Shown piece by piece: positions 19,816 through 30,745 of a DNA stretch of 64,000 nt (within the stretch, counting starts at the first letter, position 1; the number at the start of each line of letters is the position of its first letter). The notes below the pieces were generated by a model. It was not told where the DNA came from. It was given only the letters and a program-made list of their open reading frames with translations, and made no database searches. This stretch comes from Tetracentron sinense (taxonomy: Eukaryota; Streptophyta; Magnoliopsida; Trochodendrales; Trochodendraceae). Made by a program: the position numbers and the translations under genes. The DNA lies in contig CM026557.1 in the NCBI GenBank assembly GCA_015143295.1, positions 34,419,965 to 34,483,964 on the forward strand. The letters are read 5' to 3'.

Positions 19816-22414
19816 TGTGAGCACGGGATTTCACTCCATCGGGAAAATGTCTCACGGGAAATTGAGTCACCACTTATTAATTCAGAAGGGATAAGTCCCC
19901 GGGAAATGTTGGATAAGGCTTGGTCCGCGATCAGGGATCGGGGTAAGAGGTTCGGTTAAGTTCGGGGAAGGGGTTTGGCACCCCGACACTTCCACACTTG
20001 GTGGTTCCCTACTTGCTAGGTTTAAGCCAAAATAATTCAATGTTAATCGAATGCCTTTAGTGTTTAAGTTAATATTAACCGGAAGAAAGTAAAAGCTAAC
20101 TAGGGTCGGGCCTGTATTGGGTTGCCTACGTACTCACGTTGGGGTGAGATCAGACCGAGCATAGTTTTAGTACTTGAGTCCATGTTAAGGCGAATGGCGT
20201 GTGTGTGTGCACCGAAAGGTGGCTAATGGACCTAATCCGATATATTAGGGTTTTGCTTGACCGAGATTGGTCAATATGCAAGGGGTTGGGCCCGGTAGGC
20301 CAAGGGGTAGTCCGGTAGACTAGGGTGAGGCCCGGTAGGCCGAGGATGAAGCCTGGAGGCAAAGGGGTGTTAACCAAGGGTTAGGGTTGCTAACCGGGGT
20401 TAAAAAGGTGCTAACTGTGGTTAGGGATGTTAACCAGGGTTAAAAAGTCCAAGATAATGATTTTTTGGTCTTTTGTATTTTTATAGATTTTTTGGGATTT
20501 TTCCATATTTTTTTGGTGGGGTTAAGTGGTGCTTAACCATGGTTAAAAGTTAACCGGGGGCCACTTTAACCATGGTTAAGGGTCATGGTGAGTCAAGAGT
20601 GGGCCCAAAGGGTATAGCAGGGCCTAGAGTGGCCTCCTATCAGGTTTGGGCCCTACTCAAAGCTCAAAATCAAAAAATTTCAAAATGGAGGTAATTGGAA
20701 TACCTCCATTTCGGTAAGATTTTAACCAAAGTTTGTGGGTGATTAACTATGGTTAGGGATCACCCTTGGGTAAAGTAAAAGCATGTACAGATAGCCTAGA
20801 GTGCCATCTTTCCAATGGACCAGGTGGCAGCCTCTGAATAGGCCAGGTGTGGACCCCACAGGGGCCCCAAGTTAGCAAAAAAACAACACTGCAATGTTGG
20901 CAGTTGAACTGCCGACACCCTGAACAGGATTTTTACTAGAGTTTAGGACTCCGGTAACTAGGGTTAGGCTTGGTTTCAAGCCTTGAAATTTTGCAGGCAT
21001 ATAGAGGGGGTCAAGGGCTTTCCAACAAGCCTAGGTGGACCCCAGAGCACAAGCATGTGGGCCCCACAGGGGCCCGAAGTCTGGTAAAAAAAGGCTCACT
21101 GTATCGGTAATCCTTTTACCTACAGTATGAAAACAAGGCAAAAAATAATTGCGGTAAAAGGATTACCGACCATTAGCAGATTTTCAAAAAAAAAAAAATT
21201 GTTTCCCCTTTACTGTGACTGAACCAGTGCGAGCCTAAGGGGTTCCTCATGGACTGAGGACCCCTCAGACCTTAGTGGGGCCAACCATGCATGGCGGGGT
21301 GAGTGTTGCACCCGTGTACACCTCAAGGGACCCTCCCCGTATCCATGAGAGGGATAGGGGAGGTCGTATCCTTGGTTAGGAAGCTACTAAAAGGGAAAAT
21401 GGACCCCCTAGAATAGGACCAGGGGGTCCTTACAATGCTTGAGCCAAAGGAAAAACAAGGGGGGTAGGTGGATACCCCTATACGGTGGTTGCTCGGTGGT
21501 GAAGGATGGTGGCTGAGTTGCTGGTGGTGATGAGGACTTGGGTGGCTTGAGGACACACTAGAGGAGGCTGGGACTCTTCCTGAAGGACTGGTGGAGGTTC
21601 AGGTAAGTTGAGAGCAACTGGACAGGGTTTGGACGTGGAAAGAGGAGTGGGAAATGCATGGGGGGGAAGTCCGGTATTTATAGAAGACCACCCCCAAGGG
21701 CAGTTCGGGCATTAAACCGGCTGGGGGTGAGTCATGGTGGAGGTCCCAAGTGGCTCAGGTGGGTGTAGGGAGCCTACACACGCGACTTCTGCAAATCCAG
21801 GAATGTAGGTAATTGAATTACCGACATTCACAAAATAGGCCAAAATTAGAATGTCGGTAATTTGATTACCGACATTCTGGATTTATTTCTAATTCGGGCC
21901 AGGCCCAATCCCACTTGGGCCAAAAGGGTGGGCACCTACTTCGGGGTATTTCCCGCCCATTCTCGGTTTGGGGGTTGTGGGTCCCACCTATGTGATGCTC
22001 ATGGGTGGTGGTGGGCCCAAGTTTGGGCCCTAAAGGCTTGGGCTTTGGTTTTTTTTTTTAGGATTTTGAACGGGCCTTGAGCCCAAAAGGGTTTGTCCTA
22101 GGTCTTGGGCTAGGTTTGAGCTAGGGCTGGGTCTAGGGTTTGGTCTAGGGTTAGGTCTAGGGCTCTCCTAGGGTTTGTTTTAAGGTTTGACTTAGGTTTT
22201 TGGGTATCGAGATTCTAATGGGCTTGAGCCCACAAGGATTTACCTAGGGCTTTAGGGTCTAGGGCACATCTAGGGCTTGTCTTGGGTTCTATTAGGGTTT
22301 GTCCTAGGGTAATGGGCCTTGAGCCCAAGGCTTAGGTCCTAGGGTAATGGGCTTTGTCCTAGGGTTGTCCTAGGGTAATGGGCCTGGACCGGGTGTAAAA
22401 ATTGGGTGCTTACA
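19816..22414 (+). mobile_element. Ty3 (Tat/Ogre-like) solo LTR, 2.6 kb, TSD CTGGT
   Basis: Starts TGTGAGCACGGG and ends GGTGCTTACA; TGTGAGCAC/TGTAAGCAC are near-perfect inverted ends. It is flanked by exact CTGGT (19811-19815, 22415-22419). The ATTGGGTGCTTACA end and a GAGTCACCACTTATT start region recall Tat/Ogre-lineage elements. A TATA box (tatttatag) lies near 21675. The LTR has many GGTTAACC/TTAACCATGGTTAA words, strong hairpins (20890-21880) and a TAGGGTTT-rich tail (22090-22390). No internal region remains. Confidence 0.85.
21849..21877. repeat. perfect 13 bp hairpin in LTR leader
   Basis: GAATGTCGGTAAT, a 3-base TTG loop, then the exact reverse complement. It lies about 170 bp downstream of the LTR TATA box, so it would be in the transcript. 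Confidence 0.95.
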
Positions 22415-22929
22415 CTGGTTACATGCAAAATTGGGATTCAGATTCGGATGATAAACATGGATCTCCCTAATTTAGCATTTTAATTAGTTCTGGAATTTTG
22501 GTTGGATTGTATAGTAGTGCATTGCATAAGGGGTTTTGTTTTAATAAGGAAATGTTAGTATAGGATTTCACTTTATTTACTACTCTTTAGAAATCTAACC
22601 AAAAGTCACATGAAATCCTAGCTTTATCATCCCTTAACTTTTGGGCAGCCTGTCTTTCCCATTTTTTAAGAACAATATTCATAGGATGATAATAATTTTA
22701 TTATTTCAGATATTTTTTAATCATGTCTTCTAATAATGTCATGCATTTTTCTTCTTGACATTGCTGTGCATCGCACAGGATTTTTACTAGTATCTATAGA
22801 ATAGAAAAATGAGAAATAATTACAAAAACAGGAGAAAATAGTGGTTTGGTTATCAACAGCAGTAGAGTGGGTGTTTACATTGAACCATAAATCAGATGGC
22901 TTTTTAACTTTTTAATACATCGGATTCAG

Positions 22930-23016
22930 CTATCATTTTAATTAGTTCTATACCTCTTGTATTTTGCTTTAGCTTGTTGGCTTTTTAATACATCTCTTAT
23001 TACCGAAAAAAAAAAC
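22930..23016 (+). mobile_element. LINE 3' end (severely 5'-truncated)
   Basis: CTCTTGTATTTTGCTTTAGC then CTTATTACCGAAAAAAAAAA, a typical plant L1 3' UTR end and A tail. No coding part is left. Confidence 0.6.
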
Positions 23017-23540
23017 AAGTTAACTTTATCATTCTTTTGTCTAATATGAAGTATGAAGGAGATGCTTGAAAGGCATACTATGCACTCAAAGAACCTTGGA
23101 AAACTAGACTAACCATCTCTTGAGCTGTAGGTGAGATGTTTTGGATTTTCTAAAGTTAGATATTGTGTTAATGTTACAGAAGCATGTTTAGTGTCTCAAT
23201 ATTCACTATGTTTTGTTGTGAATTGATTTGGTTGGTTAGATATTTGGTGCACTAGAATCTAGTTTTTGAAAAGGGGAATGGTAGAGATTAGAGATGCTAG
23301 AGTTCTAGAGTTATGTGTATCATACATGTTCTGTTACAAGGGGGTTTCACTTATCATTATTTGTCGTTGTTGTGTTACGTAGGTGTTTTTTGATAACCAG
23401 GAGAAGCTTGAAGAGATGCAGTGCTTTGACAAAGAACCAATGGGCAAATGAGAAACATATATATTTTTCATTTTTTGGGGTTACTTTGCAATTGAAATTG
23501 CAACATCTAATTTTGATTCATTGGGCTACAGGTGACCTTT

Positions 23541-24335
23541 TTTTTGGTTGAACACAACAACACCACAAGGTGTTTGGAGATGCCAATATAGTTAATTGTT
23601 TAGTATACTAGCTGACTATAAAGCCTAGCTTACAAATTTGGATGCCTATTTATGTAATTATGTGTTAATAGGTGTTAGGGGGGGGGGGGGGGGGGGGGGT
23701 GTTAACATGCCTATTTGTGTGTTCAACAGGTGAAACTGGGTGTTACAAGCCACCTATTGTCTATTGATGTGTTAAATAGGATTTTCTTTTTTAGAGTATG
23801 TTAAATAGGTGTTAAAAGCAGGGGAAACAAGCAAAAAAAAAAAAGGTTATTTCAAGCCTAGCTCGGCTCGAGCTTGAAAACCCCTTTCGAGCAAGGTTTC
23901 GGGCCTTATGTTTTTGTTTGAATTTTGGGCTCGGGCCGGGTCAAATATGCATGAATTCAAGCCAAGCCGAGCCGAGCCAAGCTTGGCCAAGCCCAACCCG
24001 AATACACCCCTAATCACACACACACTCTTGTAGCACAAGCTATAGTAACCACACAACCCTCTCAAAAAAAAGAGGGAGGTGCTAATATTTTACACTAGTG
24101 GACAAACATGCTATGCACGTGAGAGAGGGAATGGAGAGAGAGAGTGGAAAGAGAGACCCTAGTGAGACCCACTAATGCACGTGTGTTAAGTATGTTCTTT
24201 TTTTTTATTGTCGGTGAGATTTAATTATATGATTATTTCTTTATTATTAATATGAGCAGAGCTCTAGTTTCAAGAGATAACTAGAGCTCCTTGAAATATG
24301 ACATGGGCATTTTTAAGTTTCAAGAGATAACTAGG
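23541..24335 (+). repeat. tandem segmental duplication, copy 1
   Basis: A 795 bp unit from TTTTTGGTTGAACAC to AGATAACTAGG, repeated directly downstream. It contains the right end of the hAT element (CACCCCTA at 24012), its target duplication and flank. It also contains a 22-base G run that copy 2 lacks. Confidence 0.9.
23678..23699 (+). repeat. 22-base poly-G run
   Basis: An uninterrupted G run between GGTGTTA and TGTTAAC. Copy 2 has about 50 bp of mixed sequence here. Confidence 0.9.
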
Positions 24336-25207
24336 TTTTTGGTTGAACACAACAACACCACAAGGTGTTTGAAGATCCTAATATAGTTAATTGTTTAGTA
24401 TACTAGGTGACTATAAAGCCTAGCTTACAAATTTGGATGCCTATTTATGTAATTATGTGTTAATAGGTGTTAAAACAAGTGAAAAAAATGTGAAACAGGT
24501 GAAAGAAAGAGGGGTGGGGGGTGTTAACATGCCTATTTGTGTGTTCAACAGGTGAAACTGGGTGTTACAAGCCACCTATTGTCTATTGATATGTTAAATA
24601 GGATTTTCTTTTTTAGAGTACGTTAAATTGGTGTTAAAAGTAGGTGAAACAGGGGAAACAAGCAAAAAAAAAGGGTTATTTCAAGCCAAGCTCGGCTCGA
24701 GCTTGAATCAGTTCGGGCTCGGCTCGAGCTCGAGCTTGAAAACCCCTTTCGAGTAGGGCTTCGGGCCTTATGTTTTTGTTTGAATTTTGGGCTCGGGCCG
24801 GGCCAAATATGCATGAATTCGAGCCGAGCCGAGCCGAGCCTGACCTGGCCAAGCCCAGCCCGAATACACCCCTAATCACACACACTCTTGTAGCACAAGC
24901 TATAGTAACCACACAACCCTCTCAAAAAAAAGAGGGAGGTGCTAATATTTGATGATTGCATTTTTACACTAGTGGACAAACATGCATTGCACTTGAGAGA
25001 GGGAATGGAGAGAGAGTGTGGAAAGAGAGACCCTAGTGAGACCCACTAATGCACGTGTGTAGGTATGTTCTTTTTTTTATTGTCTGTGAGCTTTATTTAT
25101 ATGATTATTTCTTTATTATTAATATGAGCAGAGCTCTGGTTTCAAGAGATAACTAGAGCTCCTTGAAATATGACATGGGCATTTTTAAGTTTCAAGAGAT
25201 AACTAGG
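24336..25207 (+). repeat. tandem segmental duplication, copy 2
   Basis: 872 bp, closely similar to copy 1, with extra CGAGC-word sequence near 24700-24740 and a normal AAACAGGTGAAAG stretch where copy 1 has poly-G. It carries a second copy of the hAT right terminus (ACACCCCTAATCACACA near 24870). Confidence 0.9.
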
Positions 25208-25645
25208 TTTTATGTCCCCCCTCTTGTTTGGTCGTATTGTTGGGGTAAGGTTTTATGTCCCCGTAAACGGGTAGGGGTCTGCCAAACCCCCCACTCCCTC
25301 TAAGTAGTTTTTATTGAAAAAAGAAAAAACACTTGTGAATAATGTTAGGTCCATTTTCCTTTTATTCACTTTCCCATGTGGTGTGCCGTAGTTTTTGTCT
25401 TTTTATTCGAAAAAAGGAAAAATAGATGAAAAAGAAAGTGGATTAGCATTATCTAAAAGTTTAATAGGCATACATTCCATTTTTTCACTTAGTTCCCAAA
25501 ATACCCATTCACAGAAACTTTACGGTGTCAATAACAGTGGAAGCAAATCGTATGTGCTCTTTCCTGGGTTCTTCGCTGTGGACATGAGTGTTTGAAAGCT
25601 AGGATCAAATTGGCTGTACAGATTTAACAAGTATAAAAGAGATCC
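25208..25645. other. intergenic, nothing recognised
   Basis: No gene or family recognised. A near-perfect inverted pair GTATGTGCTCTTTCCTG / CAGGGAAGAGCACATAC lies at about 25549 and 25669. Confidence 0.4.
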
Positions 25646-26014
25646 TGGCCATCAAACACCTAGGCCACAGGGAAGAGCACATACCATTTGGTTCCAATAA
25701 GTCTTAAATCCCCCTTCGATGACATCCTCCTCCGCCTCAAGTTGCACTGTTTATTTGGAGACCTTTCCACAAGGCCCAACATTCTGCCTTTGATTGTATG
25801 GCGGCCCAACAGACCCTCAAATCCACTGATCTGGAGCCCCATGAAGTTCTTCAGGATTCCTCCTGCCGTTGCATTGCCATCTGCCTAAACTGGCCCATTA
25901 AAAGTAGTTTGTACCATGCTGGTGGGGTTCCCACCCAATTAGAGTGCAATATGCCAATTCCTGTTGGCTGTTATCAATTGTCCAATCTCATGCCTTAGGT
26001 CCCCTACCTTTTGT

Positions 26015-26115
26015 TTTTGGTAAGGGGGTGTCCAGGCCTCTTAGAGCACTTGACTAATCCCCTGAGAACATAAATCCCTGAGGGTGGCCAACAAGGGGAA
26101 GGGAATTGAATTTAG
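26015..26115 (-). mobile_element. SINE fragment, related to 6500-6660
   Basis: Shares AAGGGG..GT.C.GGCC, TTAGAGCAC/TACCCGACTAA and CCGAGGGTGGCCAACAAGG with the copy at 6500-6660. The B box is eroded (GAATTCAATTCCC on the minus strand). Confidence 0.5.
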
Positions 26116-26119
26116 AGGC

Positions 26120-26217
26120 GTGCTCCTGGTCAGCACACCAATCCCCCCTTGGTTTCCCCTACTTTTGCGTGCTCCTGGTCAGCACACCAATCCCCCCCTG
26201 GTTTCCCCTACCTTTGC
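26120..26217 (+). repeat. 49 bp tandem duplication
   Basis: Two copies starting GTGCTCCTGGTCAGCACACC at 26120 and 26169, differing at about two positions. Confidence 0.9.
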
Positions 26218-26640
26218 GCATTCTTACTTTCCTGAACCTCAAACGAAGTCAGTCCGTTTTAGGTAAGCTTGGCCATGCAAGCAAGGTGTAATATATCATC
26301 ACCCACCTTTATCCACTTCTCAACAAAACCCAGTTTGGACCATGGCTACTGTGTAAAATTCGTGGCCATTGACCTCTGGAATGAGGCTTAGGTTCTCCTC
26401 CTCAGAGATGGAGGCAATGATGCCTTCCAACACATCCCAATTCCCTTCTGATCCTTCCAATGAGTAAAATCTTGGAATAAGTCCCTCGAGATACTTTGAT
26501 GGCTCTCTGATTCACCATTTTAAATCTCCAAATTCTGTTTTTTGTTGTGCCTTCGGTGATTAATAGTTGTTTTGTGGAAAAACCTAGTATTCCCATCACA
26601 GCCATGAAGAACTTGCTCTCTCTGGGCACAGAAGATTTTT

Positions 26641-28300
26641 AACTGGAGGGGTTCATCCCAGAGTTTAGTGATATATAATATTCTTTCGGTGAGTCAAAAG
26701 TAGCCTAATTATAAATTCTTCAAAAGACAAGAAATGGGCTGAATAAGAGGCTAGGCTTTGACAGATTCTGTATCTATTTTCAAGATTTAAATCACTTTAG
26801 ATGACAGTCTGGGCATAAAGAGTTGGCTATCTGTTTGGGGAATAATCCAAAATTAAAGCTCCTTCCCAGTGGAATCCAGAAAATAAATGGATCAAACACA
26901 GATGCAATCTTTGTATTTTGGCTATCCTTATCGAGTATGCTTTTAAACAAAGATAATAGGGTTCTTGGTCTAGTAATGTGAGGAGGGGCAGACTAGTATT
27001 TCTTTTTAAAAACTCAAAAATACTAAGTTCAGAAAAAGCCAGCCTCTTATGTAAACTGTTAAAATTTCACAACTAAATGCAATATGCTGTAAATTGAACG
27101 ATTCCAGCATTATATATCAACTGACTTTTGATGCCATTTTCTTTTTATGGTTTAAGGAAAAATTATATTCAAACTGAAAGACTATTTGGTAAGAACTTAC
27201 TTTTGATGACATTGTTTTCTGCAGAATACAACTTTAACCACGCTACAGAAATCTCATCCTTTTCCTCCCTTGTTCATTTGGTTCTTTTGTTTTTGGCCCA
27301 CAGCCACTTCCTACCTAATGACTGCCGCTTTCTCAAATCTCCATTATCCTTGAGATTGGTTACAAATACAGTACCATTTAAATCACATTTCCTCTTTGCT
27401 CATTGTTTCTTCAGGAGTAATTTCCTCAGCTGCATAAGCAAATCAAGCAACCAGAGTGCAATAGAGAATCAATAATTATAATGACTTTGAATTTCTCTAG
27501 TTAAAGAAAATAAGCTATATGTAAATAGTTCAGAATTGGAGAACTAAACTCTTTGCAGCATGCATGCATATGGACCCGAGACAAAAAGGGGTTATGGAGA
27601 TTAAGGGTCTCTTATATTTCCTTTATCCTTAGAGAATTGGCTTATCCTGAGACTGCACATTCTAATGGGTGAGCTAGTATGAGTCGTGAATCTGAATGTG
27701 AGACAACTAGGAATGACACAAACATTTTCAAAATATGTGGGGTTAGAGATGTAAGAAGGAGAAATAGTTGTTTAGGTTTGTTTTGAAATCAAGGATGCCC
27801 TGTGAGAATTTTCTGAGAACAATAATTGAGAAATTTGGCCATAGAAGAGCATATGAAACACAACTGCCAAAAACATCATCATTTATCCCATCCAGAGTGG
27901 TAACCACAAAATCTTTTTCAGTTCATGGGCATTGTGCCAGGAGAATTCCATAGAATCTGAAACAGCCAAGTCACCAGAAAGAACACAGGAATCCTCGTAT
28001 TACAGAGACAGATAAGACAATAGAATGATCCCAAGTACAATTACATACTTTGCCTGAAGGGCATTGTTAAATGCAATCTATAAACAATCATACAACCTGT
28101 CTTCCGAAATTAATCAAATTATATGTCATTCCGACTAAGCTTCCTTGTAAATAAGATAGTATGTAATGTTACACCTCTCTCATAGGAAAATATGGTTTCT
28201 TGCCAGTCCTGTATGAGTTGACAGTGAGGAAAAATTTATCTGGAATGATTATCAATGATACCCTCCTAGAAAACTATCTTGTGAATTTTGTGAGGCAAGT
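26641..28300. other. intergenic, no gene recognised
   Basis: AT-rich, with no family recognised. On the minus strand 27315-27429 has splice-like borders (ATGCAG acceptor, GTAGGA donor) and reads CDLNGTVFVTNLKDNGDLRK, but only after an in-frame stop. It may be an exon relic of an unknown gene. Confidence 0.3.
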
Positions 28301-28665
28301 CCCATGGGGAAAATGACAATTGCATGCATTTACCAAAGGCCATCTCCTGGGTAATTTGGAAAGACAGGAACTCTAGAGTGTTCGAGGATTCCCTCTCCAC
28401 GTTGCCCCGTGTTTGTGCACGAATAAGACAATCAATCCTGGAATAGCTGTCAATTCGCCGTATGGACTCGGATCCTGGAGAGTTGCTTTGATATTCTAGT
28501 CTCATATCTGTTTATATTAGTAGTACTGTTGTCAACTTCTGGATTGTATTTTAAAAATTTTTCTGCTTCGAGTTTACAACTCAGTAACCTTGTAGCTTTG
28601 CTTTGAGCTATCTTGGAACTGCTTCGTCATTAATATATTATCTTACTGATAAAAAAATTCACTAA
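28300..28665 (+). mobile_element. L1-type LINE 3' remnant
   Basis: Reads AISWVIWKDRNSRVFEDSLS then RVCARIRQSILE, the conserved C-terminal block of plant L1 ORF2. A 3' UTR follows, ending TTACTGATAAAAAAA near 28660. Confidence 0.75.
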
Positions 28666-28897
28666 TACCAAGGTCTTTTGACGGAATCGTACTCATAAGT
28701 TGGATCAATTTCCTAGTTAAGTGCAAGTTTTAATTTTTAAGTTTTTGAAATTATGCTTGTCATTCCAGAATGAAGGACATGTCTTTTTTTCACAAGGACG
28801 ATTGTATCAAAAAGGAGTACAACAGCTAAATTATAAAGGAAAAAATTAAAAAACAACAAAAGAAAGCCAAAGTGAAGACCAAAGAGTTATTCGACCC

Positions 28898-29310
28898 AGT
28901 GTTTTAAAACCCAAAAACTCGACTCGGATACTTGCCGAGTAGAGTCAACTCGGGCAAAACTCGTCTGAGTAATGATACCTAAAACTCGGACATATAAAAT
29001 GTTTCTAATACTATATATATGGTATAAATTCAAAATTAACGATAAACCATGCCTAAAATGAGATATATAATTCAATATATATTAAACACCCCCTTTTGGT
29101 TTCGTATTTATACGGGTGGAGTGTGTTTAAAAAAGAAAAAAACATAATTTAGTCACTCGGGTAGGCCGGTTTACTCAATTTTTTGTTAACAAAAAAGGTA
29201 CAAAACTCGGGTGAGTTACTCGGGTTTCAGTGTCAAAATCGAGTTTTACCTCAAACTCAACTCGAAACCTGGCCAAGTCGAGTCAACTAAGCCGAGTTTT
29301 AATACTATGA
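28898..29310. mobile_element. hAT MITE with ACTCGACTCGG words
   Basis: 413 bp between near-identical 8 bp flanks TTCGACCC (28890-28897) and TTCAACCC (29311-29318). The ends are AGTGTTTTAAAAC and GTTTTAATACTATGA. Subterminal regions are packed with ACTCG/CGAGT words. Its twin family member is at 41687-42190. Confidence 0.7.
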
Positions 29311-29399
29311 TTCAACCCTATCGGATTGGACAAAAAGAGAGATCTGATTAGGATCAAATGGCTGCCCTATCATCTTTGAAGTCCCTGGGAGAGGACCAA

Positions 29400-30140
29400 A
29401 GATATAGGACTCATGATACATGATCTCGCACATATTGAAAGCACAAACCAAAAAATAAAAACTTTTGAAATCTTTCCTTCCATGTACTCCAAGTGATCAC
29501 AAAAGGGATCATCTCCACTATAGTGCATTTAGTACCAAACAAACCTGGCGACCAGCCAACTATAAGATTCATAAAGGATTTTGCTTGGATGCCCATACCT
29601 CTTGAAACTGGCTAAGGATAAAGATCACAACGCCATTGTGAAACCACACTGCAATAGAATGTGATCCACAGTCTCCCTCACTTTTTTCTACACAAGAAGC
29701 ACATGTTCTGAATGGCCCACTTCCTATGTAACCTGGTGTGTGCTAAAGATTTTATCAAGAGTAGTCGTCCATAAGGACACCTTAGAGGACACGGATATCT
29801 TCCAAACTAAATTAACCAAGTGTTGCCTCTGTGTCCAATCCCTCTTAAAGGACTTCCTAGAAAATCTTCCTTTTGGATCTCATTTCCACAAGGACGAGTC
29901 AGGAGTACCCTCATCCAATCTGTACTGCTCCAACTCGCGAAGTGGTTAGCAAGGTTGTCCAACTCACGTAATTAGCAATCCTTTCCTTCACTGACCCCAC
30001 AGTCCCACACTATACATAACACCCCATTTTCAACTGCCATCACACAAAATTTGGAAAATCTAGAGCAAGAGGATAATCACCACACCAATGTTCCTCCCAA
30101 ATCTAAGGACTCTAATCTATCTCAACTTTGCACTGGATGG
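29400..30140 (-). mobile_element. L1-type LINE 3' remnant
   Basis: Minus-strand frames give KISVSSKVSLWTTTLDKIF, ETVDHILLQCGF and PFVITWSTWKERFQK in the order of the L1 ORF2 zinc-knuckle and C-terminal blocks. Broken by stops. Confidence 0.7.
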
Positions 30141-30648
30141 CTTTCAAGAAGTCATGCATTTTGCAAATGCCTCTCCAGATGCTAAGACCTATGAGGAGAC
30201 ACTATTCGGACTGCAACTCCCGATATTGATCCCTTATTTATTAAAAATAACAAATCTCCAAAGGTTCCCCAGTTCCTCCTGAATCTCCATAACCACTTAC
30301 CAAGCAAGGCTATTCTGACCAGCCTCAATAATCAGAAACCTAAGCCCTTTACTTCCTTTGCTATACATAATTTCTTCCCCTCCACCATATGATACCTCCC
30401 TCTTTCAAAATCGTGCAGGATTCTTCCTTTCGGATATGTTAGTCATTTTAAACCTATAGGAAACTTACAATATCAATATTTGTTGCAGCAACCTAGTATT
30501 TAAGTGTTACTAGGCAATCAGGAACCAAATAACTCACAGAAAGGTATTATTGTTTTGGCACTAAAACATGAAACACATGCAGTATTTTAAACTTGAATCA
30601 TAAAAGGATAACTTGCTAAACATATGCTAAGATTTAAGTGAGCTAAAC

Positions 30649-30745
30649 TCAATTTCCAGAAGCAGGTCTCCGTTGCACCACCAAATCGTCAGCAGAGTAA
30701 TAATCTGCAATGAGCCGGTACATATACGATGGGTTATGTCCTCCA
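30649..30745 (-). CDS. EIF2B2: eIF2B-beta exon 9 and stop
   Basis: 97 bp. GGHNPSYMYRLIADYYSADD to RRPASGN and TGA; acceptor TTGGCAG. The conserved C-terminal YYSADDLV block confirms that the gene is full length. Confidence 0.95.

Larger units (their letters stand above)
13146..24012 (+). mobile_element. hAT element with nested insertions, TSD ATCACACA
   Basis: The left end TAGGGTTGCACAAAGCC (13146) and right end CACCCCTA (24012) form short inverted repeats TAGGGTTG / TAGGGGTG. Both ends are flanked by exact ATCACACA (13138-13145, 24013-24020), and both subterminal regions are rich in GGCTCGA/CCGAGC words. Between them are an Ac-like transposase remnant (14759-16999), a Copia remnant, a Ty3-type solo LTR and LINE scraps. 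I infer one old insertion of about 5-6 kb expanded by later ones. The weak point is that the two ends could come from separate copies in this repeated target. Confidence 0.6.
25650..26640 (-). mobile_element. L1-type LINE remnant with RNase H-like domain
   Basis: On the minus strand, 26640-26300 reads as the start of an L1 reverse-transcriptase region (NTRFFHKTTINHRR). 25930-25660 reads ADGNATAGGILKNFMGLQIS...GRMLGLVE, a type I RNase H fold near the C-terminus. The reverse-transcriptase core between them is missing and a SINE-like piece lies there instead. Stops and frameshifts abound. Confidence 0.6.

Noticed and set aside
21323..21556. His/Pro/Ser-rich minus-strand frame
   Set aside because: Lies in the solo LTR; composition follows GGTGG-rich DNA.
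24623..24912. Arg/Ala-rich frames around CGAGC repeats
   Set aside because: By-products of the hAT subterminal GGCTCGA words, repeated in both duplication copies.
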